Below, one piece after another: positions 15,793 to 25,000 of a stretch of DNA of 33,149 bases. The notes under the pieces are model-generated. The model saw nothing but the letters and a program-made list of their open reading frames with translations, did no database searches and was not told the origin of the DNA. The stretch's first letter is position 1, and each line of letters begins with the position of its first letter. Source of the DNA: an uncultured Oscillospiraceae bacterium (GTDB lineage: Bacteria > Bacillota_A > Clostridia > Oscillospirales > Acutalibacteraceae); the NCBI GenBank assembly GCA_910587995.1, contig CAJUNS010000029.1:1-33149 (forward strand), read 5' to 3'. The position numbers were made by a program, and so were the translations under genes.

Positions 15793-16947
15793 ATGAAAAA
15801 CAGAGTTTTAGGCCGTACCGGCCTGCAAGTGGGAGAGATCGGCCTGGGCTGCGAGGCCCTGGTGGAGCTGGACGCTGCCGCCGCCCAAGAGATGCTGAAC
15901 GCGGCCATTGAGGCCGGGGTCAACTTCTTCGACCTGTTCGCCCCCCAGCCCCAGGTGCGGGACGCCTTTGGCCGGGCCATGAAAGGCCGCCGGGAAAAAT
16001 TTATCCTCCAGGCCCACCTCTGCTCCGCCTGGGTGGACGGCCAGTACATGCGCACCCGGGACATAGAGGTGGTCAAGGCCGCCTTTGCCGACCTGCTGGC
16101 CCGGCTGGGCACGGACTATGTGGATGTGGGCATGATTCATTTTGTGGACGAGCAGAAGGATTTTGACGAAGTTTTCGGCGGCGCTGTAATGGAATATGCC
16201 AAAGAACTGCTGGCCGCTGGAACCGTGCGGCATTTGGGCCTGAGCACCCACAACCCCCGGGTGGCTATTCAAGCGGTCCAGTCCGGGCTTATTGATGTGA
16301 TTATGCTCAGCCTGAACCCGGCCTATGACATGCTGCCCCCCAGCGAGGACATTAACATTCTGTTCGACAAGGCCACCTATGAGGCCCCGGATGTGCTCTC
16401 CCGCACAGACCCGGAGCGCCAGGAGCTTTACGCCCTGTGCGAAAGCCAGGGCGTTGCCCTGACGGTGATGAAGCCCTACGCGGGCGGGGCCCTGCTGGAC
16501 GCCCAGGCTTCTCCCTTTGGAGCGGCCATGACCGTGGCCCAGTGCCTGCACTACTGCCTCACCCGTCCGGGGGTGGCCACGGTGCTTACCGGCGCCAAGA
16601 ACATTCCGGAGATGATGGAGGCCATTGCTTACTGCGATTTGCCGGAAGAGGAAAAGGACTACAGCACGCTGCTCTCCAGCTGCCCAGCCCACGCTTTCCA
16701 GGACCAGTGCATGTACTGCGGCCACTGCGCCCCCTGCCCGGCGGGCATTGACATTGCCACGGTGAACAAATACGCGGACCTCTGCCAGGCCCAGGGCAAG
16801 GTCCCGGAGACCGTGGCGGACCACTACCGGCTGCTCTCCGCCAAAGCCGGGGACTGCATTGGCTGCGGGCAGTGCGAAGCCCGGTGCCCGTTCCAGGTAA
16901 AGATTGTGGAGCATATGGAAAAAGCCAAAGAAATGTTCGGCGCGTAA
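15793..16947 (+). CDS. Aldo/keto reductase-like protein with two 4Fe-4S clusters
   Basis: The 384 residues comprise a TIM-barrel aldo/keto reductase domain (1-290) and a ferredoxin-like C-terminus with CMYCGHCAPCPAG and CIGCGQCEARCPF, each able to hold a 4Fe-4S cluster. The start is well set by AAGGAG upstream of the ATG. In canonical AKRs the tetrad is Asp, Tyr, Lys, His. Here the Asp is present (NFFDLFAPQP), but the Tyr position five residues on is Gln and the usual Thr-Lys of the next strand reads Ala-His (ILQAH). A redox function that uses the clusters rather than simple NADPH hydride transfer is possible (inference). It is cotranscribed with citrate synthase. Confidence 0.9.
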   Translation: MKNRVLGRTGLQVGEIGLGCEALVELDAAAAQEMLNAAIEAGVNFFDLFAPQPQVRDAFGRAMKGRREKFILQAHLCSAWVDGQYMRTRDIEVVKAAFADLLARLGTDYVDVGMIHFVDEQKDFDEVFGGAVMEYAKELLAAGTVRHLGLSTHNPRVAIQAVQSGLIDVIMLSLNPAYDMLPPSEDINILFDKATYEAPDVLSRTDPERQELYALCESQGVALTVMKPYAGGALLDAQASPFGAAMTVAQCLHYCLTRPGVATVLTGAKNIPEMMEAIAYCDLPEEEKDYSTLLSSCPAHAFQDQCMYCGHCAPCPAGIDIATVNKYADLCQAQGKVPETVADHYRLLSAKAGDCIGCGQCEARCPFQVKIVEHMEKAKEMFGA

Positions 16948-16954
16948 AAAGCGC

Positions 16955-17029
16955 CGGCGGAATAAGCCCAAAGGGGCAGTAAGAGCGCGTGAGTTTAGCT
17001 CTTACTGCCCCTTTGGGCTTATTCCGCCG
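16955..17029 (-). terminator. Perfect 32-bp inverted repeat, probable terminator
   Basis: The arms at 16955-16986 and 16998-17029 are fully complementary over 32 bases with an 11-base loop. The right arm covers the last codons and stop of the HTH regulator gene. On the minus strand the hairpin is followed within five bases by TTTTT, so it would terminate the DUF2975/HTH operon; on the plus strand no T-run follows, though it still lies just after the aldo/keto reductase stop. A smaller alternative hairpin, GGCGC/GCGCC (16939-16955), has the reductase stop codon in its loop. Confidence 0.75.
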
Positions 17030-17249
17030 CTGGCTTGGCTTTGTCTGCCTCATACTCCAAAATGTCTCCCGGCTGGCAGCCCAGCGTCTCGCAGATGGCC
17101 GCCAGCGTCGAAAAACGGATGGCGTTTACCCGGTTGTTCTTAATCTTCGATAAGTTCGCATTGGTGATGCCCACCTGCTCCGCCAGCTGGTTCAGCGAAA
17201 TCTTCCGCTCCAGCATCACCCGGTCTAACCGCAATATAATGTGTCCCAT
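17019..17249 (-). CDS. Small Xre/Cro-type HTH transcriptional regulator
   Basis: This 76-residue DNA-binding protein is a YozG-type single-domain regulator. The helix-turn-helix sits at about residues 19-40 (SLNQLAEQVGITNANLSKIK), with typical continuation TLAAICETLGCQPGDILEYE. The ATG at 17249 lies 9 bases after the stop of the DUF2975 gene. A DUF2975 membrane protein followed by this HTH type is a recurrent firmicute pair (compare B. subtilis yoaS and yozG); the signal and targets are unknown. Autoregulation of the shared promoter is likely but not shown. The 3' end lies within a 32-bp inverted repeat. Confidence 0.9.
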   Translation of the reverse strand: MGHIILRLDRVMLERKISLNQLAEQVGITNANLSKIKNNRVNAIRFSTLAAICETLGCQPGDILEYEADKAKPAAE

Positions 17250-17258
17250 TCCCTCTCC

Positions 17259-17849
17259 TTACACCAGTCCATCTACATCCCGCTGAATTTGCACGCCCTG
17301 GGCAAATGCCTGGGAGAGGCACAGCATCAAAATGCCCACCGCAAAGCTGTTCAGCCCCACGCTGCTTTCCACCTGCTCCGGCCCCAGCGCCAGCACAGCG
17401 GCCACCTCCGCCACCAGCTCCACCACCAGAACCGCCAGCAGGAAGAAACCCATTTCCCGCAGCATGCGCACATTGTCCTTTTGAAAGGGCGTTTTGCCCT
17501 GAGAAAACTTGGTCAGCCCCTGGGTGGTGCGCAAAATCAGGTGGGCGTCCCGGAAAACCCAGGCCGTCAGGCCCAGCACCAGCGCGCCGGTCAAAAGGAA
17601 GATCACCAGCGCCGGAACCAGCAGCTCCCCGTCCTCACCGGCAATGACCATGGAAAAGCCATGGGTGCTCAGCTCCGCTCCCGGCCCCACGCCCCAGACC
17701 AGCTGTCCCGGCACATAGGGGTCGATGGCCACCAGCACCACCGCCACCACCATGGCAACCGCTCCAATCCAATAGGCCACCTCGATGAGCTTGGTCAGCA
17801 CTGTGGCGAATTTCGTCAAGTTTTCCATGCGTTTTTCCTGCGTTTGCAT
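17259..17849 (-). CDS. DUF2975 integral membrane protein
   Basis: This encodes 196 residues from the ATG at 17849, which has a strong GGAGGTG 8 bases upstream. The same frame runs open back to 18215 through the HAD gene, but that part is antisense-free shadow coding. Four transmembrane helices are visible (about residues 17-42, 77-100, 137-160 and 166-182), the arrangement of DUF2975/YoaS proteins. A charged cytoplasmic loop (FRDAHLILRTTQGLTKFSQG) lies between helices 2 and 3. It is operonic with the HTH regulator that follows. The pair may form a membrane sensor and regulator unit; what it senses is unknown. Confidence 0.88.
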   Translation of the reverse strand: MQTQEKRMENLTKFATVLTKLIEVAYWIGAVAMVVAVVLVAIDPYVPGQLVWGVGPGAELSTHGFSMVIAGEDGELLVPALVIFLLTGALVLGLTAWVFRDAHLILRTTQGLTKFSQGKTPFQKDNVRMLREMGFFLLAVLVVELVAEVAAVLALGPEQVESSVGLNSFAVGILMLCLSQAFAQGVQIQRDVDGLV

Positions 17850-17883
17850 ACGAGCAGCACCTCCATAATTGGTTTGTGCTCTC

Positions 17884-17912
17884 ATTATAGCGCAGGATTT
17901 GTTGTTTATCAA
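17884..17912 (-). promoter_or_regulatory. Strong sigma-A promoter of the DUF2975/HTH operon
   Basis: On the minus strand TTGATA (17907-17912), 17 bases, and a perfect TATAAT (17884-17889). The -35 starts 8 bases after the HAD gene stop. The surrounding stretch (about 17905-17930) is very A/T-rich, in contrast to the neighbourhood, and is a plausible operator for the HTH protein. Confidence 0.78.
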
Positions 17913-17919
17913 TATATAA

Positions 17920-18585
17920 TTATCGTTTTTCAATAATTTCTTCCAGCTGCAACGGCCCGCCTGCCAAGTACTTGGCCCCGTGCTCCACCAGTTCTTCCCG
18001 CTGGCGGAAGCCCCACAGCACCCCGCAGGCGTCCATCCCCGCGTTGCGTCCTGTGTCCATGTCCACGCCGCTGTCGCCAATGTAGAGCACTTCCTCCGGG
18101 GCGGCTCCCAGCTCTTCCGCCATGGCCAAAAGCGCCGCCGGGTCCGGCTTAATGGGGACCCCTTCCCGTTGGCCGTGAACCGCGTGGAACACCCCTGGAT
18201 ACAGCTCCGCCACAATGGCCCGGGTCATGCTGTCCGGCTTATTGGAGAGCACCCCCAGCTTCCGGCCGGCCTGGCGCTGGCGGGCCAGCACCTCCGGCAG
18301 TCCTGGGTAGGCTCCCGCCAAGGCCAGGGGGTCGGCGGCGTAGCGGCGGTCGTACTCCGCACGGAACCGCCGGCGCTCTTCCTCCGGCAGGTCCGCCCCC
18401 ACACGGGCCAGCATCCGGTCCATTAAAACCGCCGCGCCATTGCCCACCAAAGTCCGGTATTCCTGAACCGCAATGGGCGGCAGGCCGAAAGCGGACAGGG
18501 TCCCGTTTCCAAAATAGGCGATCGAGTGAAGGGTATCGGCCAAAGTACCGTCCAGATCAAAAATACAGGCGCAATAGGCATTCAT
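17920..18585 (-). CDS. HAD hydrolase, phosphoglycolate phosphatase-like
   Basis: The 221-residue protein has motif I IFDLDGTLADT (Asp10, Asp12), motif II VLSNKPD, the motif III lysine in PIKPDPAAL and motif IV YIGDSGVDMDTGRNAGM. The cap is the helical C1 type. This is the Gph/PGP branch, which removes phosphate from 2-phosphoglycolate or pyrophosphate-like substrates; true specificity is not predictable. AAAGGA precedes the ATG at 9 bases. The gene starts 50 bases after the large glycosyltransferase stop, on the same strand, and could share its transcript. Confidence 0.88.
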   Translation of the reverse strand: MNAYCACIFDLDGTLADTLHSIAYFGNGTLSAFGLPPIAVQEYRTLVGNGAAVLMDRMLARVGADLPEEERRRFRAEYDRRYAADPLALAGAYPGLPEVLARQRQAGRKLGVLSNKPDSMTRAIVAELYPGVFHAVHGQREGVPIKPDPAALLAMAEELGAAPEEVLYIGDSGVDMDTGRNAGMDACGVLWGFRQREELVEHGAKYLAGGPLQLEEIIEKR

Positions 18586-18635
18586 GAGGAAAATCCTTTC
18601 TTTATAAAGGGTTTGAGAAAAACAAGCTTACCGCC

Positions 18636-21600
18636 TCAGGTTCCAAAGTACCAGCTGGGGAACCAAGCCAAGCTCTTGGCATAGGCCTCGGAGGTGGGCG
18701 CGCCGGAGATTACCGGGAAGAATGCCGCGAACAGCGCCACGCAGGCCAAAGCGAAGACCCCCAGGCACAGGGGCGCCGGCCGGGCCCACACCGTCCAGCG
18801 GCCCAGCACCGCCTCTTTTTGCCATAGGACCCGCTGGCCCCAGGCCGTGCGGGTGTGCAGCCACTGGACACAGGCCAGCAGGGCCAGCAGCAAGAAGGGC
18901 ACCGCTGTAAAATAGTGATAGATAAAGGTCAGCCGGGGCACCAGCACCCAGGGCAGGTACACCGAAAGGAAGCCCGTCAGCGCCACGCCGCATTCCAGCC
19001 GCTTTTCTTTCACCCACAGCGCCGCCGCCATAAGGCCCGCGGGAATAAAAGACCACCACAGCAAGGGGTTGCCCATGGAGGAAATATTGCTCATTTGTTC
19101 CTGGCTGTTGCAGGGCTTGGAGATAAAGTACCAAATGGGCCGCTTGTCAATGGGCCACTCATACCAGGGAGAGGCATAGTCGTGGGTGGCCACCAGCTGG
19201 GAGTGGTAGTTGAACATGGTCTGCTGGTAGTTGAGGAAGGTCCCCCACACCCGGTCCGCGTTGTGGGGCAGAGTTGTCATGGGCAAAAAGGCGCAGAAGT
19301 AGATGCCAAAGGGAATGGCCACAAAGAACAGGCAGCACCAGGCGCACAGCACCCCGCAGCGCCGCAGCACAGGGGCCGGGTCCCGGCGGCCCTTCACCTC
19401 ATAGCGGTAGGCCGCGAAAAGCTTGGCAAAGTACAGCACCGCCAGCCCCACAGCCCCATAGGCGGCGGTCCACTTAGAGGCCACGCCCAGGCCCATAAAG
19501 AGGCCGCTCAGGCCCAAGGGAAGCAGCAGCTTTTTCACCGGCTCCTTTAATATATCCATGCGCCAGAAGGCTACCATGGCGTCGTACATCAGCAGCAGGA
19601 AGAACACCGAGTAGGTGTCAATGGTGGCAATACGGGTCTGGGTAAAGTGCATAAAGTCAAAGGCAAAGGCCAGGGCGCCCAAGGCGCACAGCCAGGTGCG
19701 GCCAAAGAGCTGCTTGCACAGGTGGTACAGCGCCGGGAGCATCAGCACGCCAAAAAGGGCCCCCATAAACCGCCAGCCAAAGGGATTCAGGCCAAAGATC
19801 CGGATGCCCAGGGCGATGATGTGCTTGCCCAGGGGCGGATGGGTATTCTCATAGGGCTCCAGCCCCAAAATGTGCTCATAGGCGGTGCGGGCATGGTAGA
19901 TCTCGTCAAAATAGCTGGAATTCTCATAGGTCTTGTAAAGGGGAACCGTGTCCGGCTCGTCCACCAAAGCCGCCCCGTCTCCCTGGACCGTCACCGCCGG
20001 AACGCTTTGGGCGTCCACAGGCAGCAGGCCCGCCTCGTTTAGGATCACCGAACCGTCCAGGGGGGTCAGGCGCACATAGCGGCCGGGGTAGTCCAGCCAC
20101 TTGGTCTGCCACGCGAACACATGGCCGTTTTTTGTCTCTCCGCAGTCGTTCCAGTTGACGCCGTCCTCACTGGTCTCCACCCGCATAGCAGACCCCAGCC
20201 TGGCCCGGTAGTGGCTGCTGTCCGGCACCAGGCCGGGCAGGTAGTACAGGTTGTTGCAGGTCACTTCCGATTCCAGAATCACGCTCTCCCCCTCGGCCGG
20301 GGTCCAGGAGGTCTGGGGCATCGCCGTGCCTCCCAGCCGCCAAAAGCCCACCAGGGCGTAAATCAGGGTAATGCCGCACATCAGCAGCCAGTCCCAGCGG
20401 GTCATGGCGCGGCTTACCGGCGGCTCTTCCGGAAGAACCGCTTTTACCGCCTTTTTCTGTGTTTTTTTCTTGGTTTTACCCTTCCCCACAGCTTCCGCCT
20501 CCTTTATCCAGCTTTTCATGTCCCCCTTGATGTAGGCCGCCCAGCAGGCCCACAGCAGGTAGCCCAAAGCCGCTGCCTGCAGCAGGGAGATGGCCTTGCT
20601 GGCCATGGCGTTGGGGTCATAGTGGGTGTCGAACTCCCGGAACAGCCACAGCACGTACTGCACGTTGAGATAATTAGCCCCGGTTAAAAAACCATAGGCC
20701 CGCAGCTGCCGCCGGTCCCCGGTAAAGAGAAAGCTGACCAGCACAAACAGAAAGGCCGGGAACAGGTAGCGCTCGTGCATCTTCACGGCGAACATGTACA
20801 CCACGCCCATAAGCACCGGCACGGCGGCGAACACCGCGTCTTTGCGCCGGGAGCGGAACATGAGGAAGCAGCAGGCCGCCGTGGCCAGCACCGGCGCCAG
20901 GACGGTCAGGAAGGCGGAAGCCCCCCCCCCTGGCAGGCCCTTCCAGTTCCAGCCGATGAGGGCCCAGAAGTTGCAGCAGTTTACCGAGTAGTAGTCGTAG
21001 TAGTCCATGGTGGCCCGGTATTTATCAATCAGCCAGAGGTAGTCAAAATTTTTGGTAAACGGCGTGGACACCAGCAGTATCATGCCAATGGCGCAGCCAA
21101 CGCCCACCAGCAGCTGCACCCATTTCTTCTGCTTAATGGCAAAACACAGGTACAGGGGCGCGAAGACCAGCATCTGGGGCTTGCAGATAATGGCCAAGCC
21201 GTACAAAAGCCCTGAGGGCGGATAGCACTCCCCATAGAGCAGCAGCACCGAGGCCAGCAGAATGGCGGTGCACAAGGAGTCGATCTGCCCCCACTGGGCG
21301 GAGTTGACAAACACCGCCGGGCAGAACAGATACGCGCCCGAAAGCAGCAGGGCTGTCCGTTCGCCCAGCTTCTTCTGTCCCAGCCACAGCAGCACGCCGC
21401 CGCAGAGAACATCCGCCAAAATGGAGGGCAGCTTAATGACCAGCGTGTAAGTCTGGCCCTCAATGGCCCAGCCAAAGGCCTGCCGCAGCCGCTCCAAGGT
21501 GGCCAAAATGTATAAGTACCCTGGCGGATAATCCAAAAACTTATCCGTGTCGTACACGTTTTGCAGGCCGCTCTGCAGGGTCATCTGCCCCCAGGCCTTA

Positions 21601-21788
21601 AAGGTGCCCAGGTCCACGCTGAAGCCCTCAGAGTACCAGCCCAGCACCAGCCGGAACAGAAGGGAGGCCAACAGCAGCAGCCCGCCCCACAGGGCAAAGC
21701 GCTTGGTCTTTCCCTCTTCCAGGCGCGTAACCGAAAGCAGCACCATCGCCCCGGTGAAAGCGCCGCCCAGCAAAATGTATCCAGCCAT
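18636..21788 (-). CDS. Fused GT-C glycosyltransferase: N-terminal mannosyltransferase-like module, beta-sandwich, C-terminal PMT/GT39 module
   Basis: This 1050-residue multispanning membrane protein appears to contain two GT-C units. Residues 1-420 have about ten helices with an early acidic loop motif (FSVDLGTFKAWG), DYPPGYLYI and KMHERYLFPAFLF, as in lipid-carrier-dependent mannosyltransferases. A Lys-rich linker (about 425-440) and one helix lead to an extracytoplasmic beta-rich segment (about 480-615) with SEDGVNWNDCGE and YPGRYVRL, which looks like an F5/8 type C (discoidin) fold. The second unit (from about 620) has the PMT motif YFDEIYHA (Asp628, Glu629) and ENTHPPLGKHII. PMT enzymes transfer sugar from polyprenyl phosphate to protein or glycan outside the membrane. 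A run of ten G in the coding strand (20921-20930) sits at residues 287-290. AAGGGG precedes the start. Confidence 0.88.
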   Translation of the reverse strand: MAGYILLGGAFTGAMVLLSVTRLEEGKTKRFALWGGLLLLASLLFRLVLGWYSEGFSVDLGTFKAWGQMTLQSGLQNVYDTDKFLDYPPGYLYILATLERLRQAFGWAIEGQTYTLVIKLPSILADVLCGGVLLWLGQKKLGERTALLLSGAYLFCPAVFVNSAQWGQIDSLCTAILLASVLLLYGECYPPSGLLYGLAIICKPQMLVFAPLYLCFAIKQKKWVQLLVGVGCAIGMILLVSTPFTKNFDYLWLIDKYRATMDYYDYYSVNCCNFWALIGWNWKGLPGGGASAFLTVLAPVLATAACCFLMFRSRRKDAVFAAVPVLMGVVYMFAVKMHERYLFPAFLFVLVSFLFTGDRRQLRAYGFLTGANYLNVQYVLWLFREFDTHYDPNAMASKAISLLQAAALGYLLWACWAAYIKGDMKSWIKEAEAVGKGKTKKKTQKKAVKAVLPEEPPVSRAMTRWDWLLMCGITLIYALVGFWRLGGTAMPQTSWTPAEGESVILESEVTCNNLYYLPGLVPDSSHYRARLGSAMRVETSEDGVNWNDCGETKNGHVFAWQTKWLDYPGRYVRLTPLDGSVILNEAGLLPVDAQSVPAVTVQGDGAALVDEPDTVPLYKTYENSSYFDEIYHARTAYEHILGLEPYENTHPPLGKHIIALGIRIFGLNPFGWRFMGALFGVLMLPALYHLCKQLFGRTWLCALGALAFAFDFMHFTQTRIATIDTYSVFFLLLMYDAMVAFWRMDILKEPVKKLLLPLGLSGLFMGLGVASKWTAAYGAVGLAVLYFAKLFAAYRYEVKGRRDPAPVLRRCGVLCAWCCLFFVAIPFGIYFCAFLPMTTLPHNADRVWGTFLNYQQTMFNYHSQLVATHDYASPWYEWPIDKRPIWYFISKPCNSQEQMSNISSMGNPLLWWSFIPAGLMAAALWVKEKRLECGVALTGFLSVYLPWVLVPRLTFIYHYFTAVPFLLLALLACVQWLHTRTAWGQRVLWQKEAVLGRWTVWARPAPLCLGVFALACVALFAAFFPVISGAPTSEAYAKSLAWFPSWYFGT
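20921..20930. repeat. C10/G10 homopolymer inside the glycosyltransferase gene
   Basis: Ten consecutive C on the plus strand (G10 in the coding strand) encode part of a Leu-Pro-Gly-Gly-Gly loop. Gain or loss of one base would truncate the 1050-residue protein after about 290 residues. Confidence 0.9.
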
Positions 21789-21933
21789 TTCCGTTCCCCT
21801 TCCGTCCGCGTCTCGCGGCCCTCAAAAAATTTTTCCGCAACCGGCCAAAAACCTGTTGACTATTTCCAAAAAACCGTGTAATCTACATATAGAGCCTCCC
21901 GCAGGGCCGCCTGTTTTGGGCCGCCGGAAAGGC

Positions 21934-21962
21934 TTGGCACACAGTCCAACCATAAGTATAGT
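21934..21962 (+). promoter_or_regulatory. Sigma-A promoter of the beta-galactosidase gene
   Basis: TTGGCA (21934-21939), 17 bases, TATAGT (21957-21962): both boxes match 5 of 6. A small palindrome CTTTCC-TGCC-GGAAAG (21964-21979) covers the predicted start site and could be an operator. A second, weaker candidate (TTGACT at 21856, TAATCT at 21879, 17 bases apart) lies upstream. The 275-base divergent gap 21789-22063 holds nothing else recognised. Confidence 0.72.
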
Positions 21963-22063
21963 GCTTTCCTGCCGGAAAGTCAAATCCCAGAGGCCGGAAT
22001 GGGCGCAAAATCCGCTTTTTTCTCCCAGGCCTTAACCTTTTTCTAGAGAAAGGATGTTTCCCT

Positions 22064-25000
22064 ATGGATCAACTACCCGCACGCTATCATGAGGACCCCC
22101 ATGCCCTGCATGTGGGCACAGAACCCAACCGCAGCTATTACATCCCCCTGGGTCCCGATGGTCAGCCCAAAGCCCTGGCCCTCAGCGGCCAGTGGTCCTT
22201 CCGTTATTTCGAGTCCTTCCTGGACGCGGTGGACGGCGAGGGCAGGCTGTGCCTGGACGAGGCCCTGATGGAGCCCATCCCGGTGCCCTCCTGCTGGCAG
22301 AATCATGGCTACGGGCGGCATATGTACACCAACGTCCGCTACCCCATCCCCGTGGACCCGCCCTATGTGCCCGACGAGAACCCCTGCGGCCTGTACCACC
22401 GGTATTTCGACCTCTCCAAAGCCGCTGGTTCCCGGTTCTTCCTGAACTTTGAGGGCGTGGACTCCTGCTTCTACCTGTGGGTCAACGGCAGCTTTGTGGG
22501 CTACAGCCAGGTCTCCCACAGCACCTCTGAGTTTGAGGTGACCAAGTTCCTGTGCGATGGTCCCAACTCCATTACCGTGCTGGTGCTGCAGTGGTGCGAC
22601 GGCACCTATTTGGAGGACCAGGATAAGCTGCGCATGAGCGGCATTTTCCGGGATGTGTACATTCTGGAGCGCCCTCAGGCCTTTTTGCGGGACTTCTTCG
22701 TGAAAGAGAGCTTTGCCGGAGACTTTTCTCAGGCGGACCTGACTGTGGAGCTCACTTTGGAGGGGGACGCCCAGGCCTCCGCCGCTTTGTACGCGCCGGA
22801 CGGAAGCCTGGTGGGCGAGTGCGCCCCCAGCGGCGAGAGCCTCTCCTTCCACATTGGCGCCCCAGAGCTGTGGAACGCCGAAAGCCCCAAGCAGTACAAG
22901 CTGGTACTCAGCTGCGGCGGCGAAACCATTGAGCAAAAGGTGGGCCTGCGGAAAATTGAGGTGAAGGACGGCGTGGTGCTCCTTAACGGCACGGCCATTA
23001 AATTCCGGGGCGTAAACCGCCACGACAGCGACCCGGTCACCGGCTATACCATCAACCTGGAGCAGGCCGTGCGGGACCTGCTGCTGATGAAGCAGCACAA
23101 TGTAAACGCCATCCGCACCAGCCACTACCCCAACGCCCCCTGGTTCCCCCAGCTGTGCAGCGAGTACGGCTTCTATGTCATCGCCGAGGCGGACCTGGAA
23201 AGCCACGGCAACGCCAACAAGCTGGGCGCTTACAGCATGGAGAACTACTCCGACGCGGCGGCGGACCCCCAGTTTATGGAGGCCATTGTGGACCGGACCC
23301 AGCGCAACGTGATGCGGGACAAAAACTGCGCTTCCGTGGTCAGCTGGTCTTTGGGCAACGAGAGCGGCTGGGGCCCCAACACCGAGGCGGCCGGCCGCTG
23401 GGCCAAGGACTACGACCCCAGCCGCTTGCTGCACTATGAAAACTGCTACATCTACCACACGGGCTACGAGCCGGACTTCTCCATGCTGGATCTTTACAGC
23501 CGCATGTACACCCCCACCGAAGAGGCCGAGCTGCCCTGGCCCGGCAAAGAGGTGAACATACCCAGCTACTTTAAGGGCGCGGAGCTGGATAAGGCCTGGG
23601 AAGGCCGCAGGCCTCCCTTTATGCTGTGCGAGTACATCCACGCCATGGGCAACGGCCCCGGAGACCCGGAGGACTACCAGCAGCTGATTATGCGGCACGA
23701 TGGCTTTGCGGGCGGCTTTGTGTGGGAGTGGTGCGACCACGCGGTCTATGGCGGCCAGACCCCGGACAACCGGCCCATCTACCGCTATGGCGGCGACCAT
23801 GAGGAGTTCCCCCACGACGGCAACTTCTGCATGGACGGTCTGGTCTACCCGGACCGCACGCCCCACACCGGCCTAAAGGAGTTTAAAAACGTGGTCCGGC
23901 CCATCCGCGCCCGCCAGGCGGAGGGCAAAGAGGGCGTTTTCATCCTCCACAACTACCGGGACTTCACCAACGCCCAGGACTTTGCCGCCCTGCGCTATGA
24001 GGCCATGACCAATGGCGAGATCGTGGCGGGCGGAGATTTGGAAATGCCCTCCATCGCCCCCCACGGCGAGGCGGAGATTACCGTGCCCGGCCTGCCCAGC
24101 ACCGGCCTTTCCGCTGTCACCTTCTTCTATGAGGCCCGGCACGACGGACCCTTCTTTGCCGCTGGCCACGAGCTGGGCTTCGACCAGATTCTGCTCAGCC
24201 AAGAGGCTCCGGCCCTGCCCGCCCTGTCTAAAGAGGCGGTGGAGGTCAGCCAGTGCCGCCGGTTCGTCACTGTCAGCGGACCCAAGTTTAAGTATCAGTT
24301 CAGCAAATCCACCGGCCTGTTCCGGGAGATGTGCTTTGAGAACAAGAACATTCTCACCCGGCCCATGGAATGGAACGTTTACCGCGCCCCCACGGACAAC
24401 GACCAGTATGTGAACCCCAAGTGGACCGAGGCGGGCTATGACCGGCCCACTGTGAAGGTCTACAGCGCCAATGGCGAGGCCTGTCCGGAAGGCGGCGCGG
24501 TGATCACCTGCCATCTGGGCATCGCCGCCTTAACCGTGGCCCCCTTTGTGGATGTAACGGCTACCTGGACCATTGACAGCGAAGGCCGCGTTGACTGCCA
24601 GCTGGAGGGCCGGCGCGACAGCCGCTTCCCCTACCTGCCCCGGTTTGGCGTGCGCATGTTCCTGCCCAAGGCCTTCCAAAAGGCCGGGTACTTTGGCTAT
24701 GGGCCCTTTGAGAGCTACGCGGACAAACACCGGGCCTCCCGGCTGGGCGTGTTCCACAGCACGGTGGACCGCATGGTGGAGCACTACCTGAAGCCCCAGG
24801 AGAACGGCTCCCATTACGGCTGCCGCTGGGCCAATGTCAGCACCGGCCGCTATACCCTGATTGCCGAGGCCCCTCAAGGCTTCTCCATGAACCTCTCCCC
24901 CTACACTCAGGAGGAGCTGGCCAAAAAGACGCACGACCATGAGCTGGAACCCTGCGGCGAGACGGTCTTCTGCCTGGACTATAAGATGAGCGGCGTAGGC

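Noticed and set aside
22073..23866. 597-residue open frame on the minus strand opposite lacZ
   Set aside because: It is an antisense shadow of the LacZ gene, with Val/Gly/His-rich composition and no motif.
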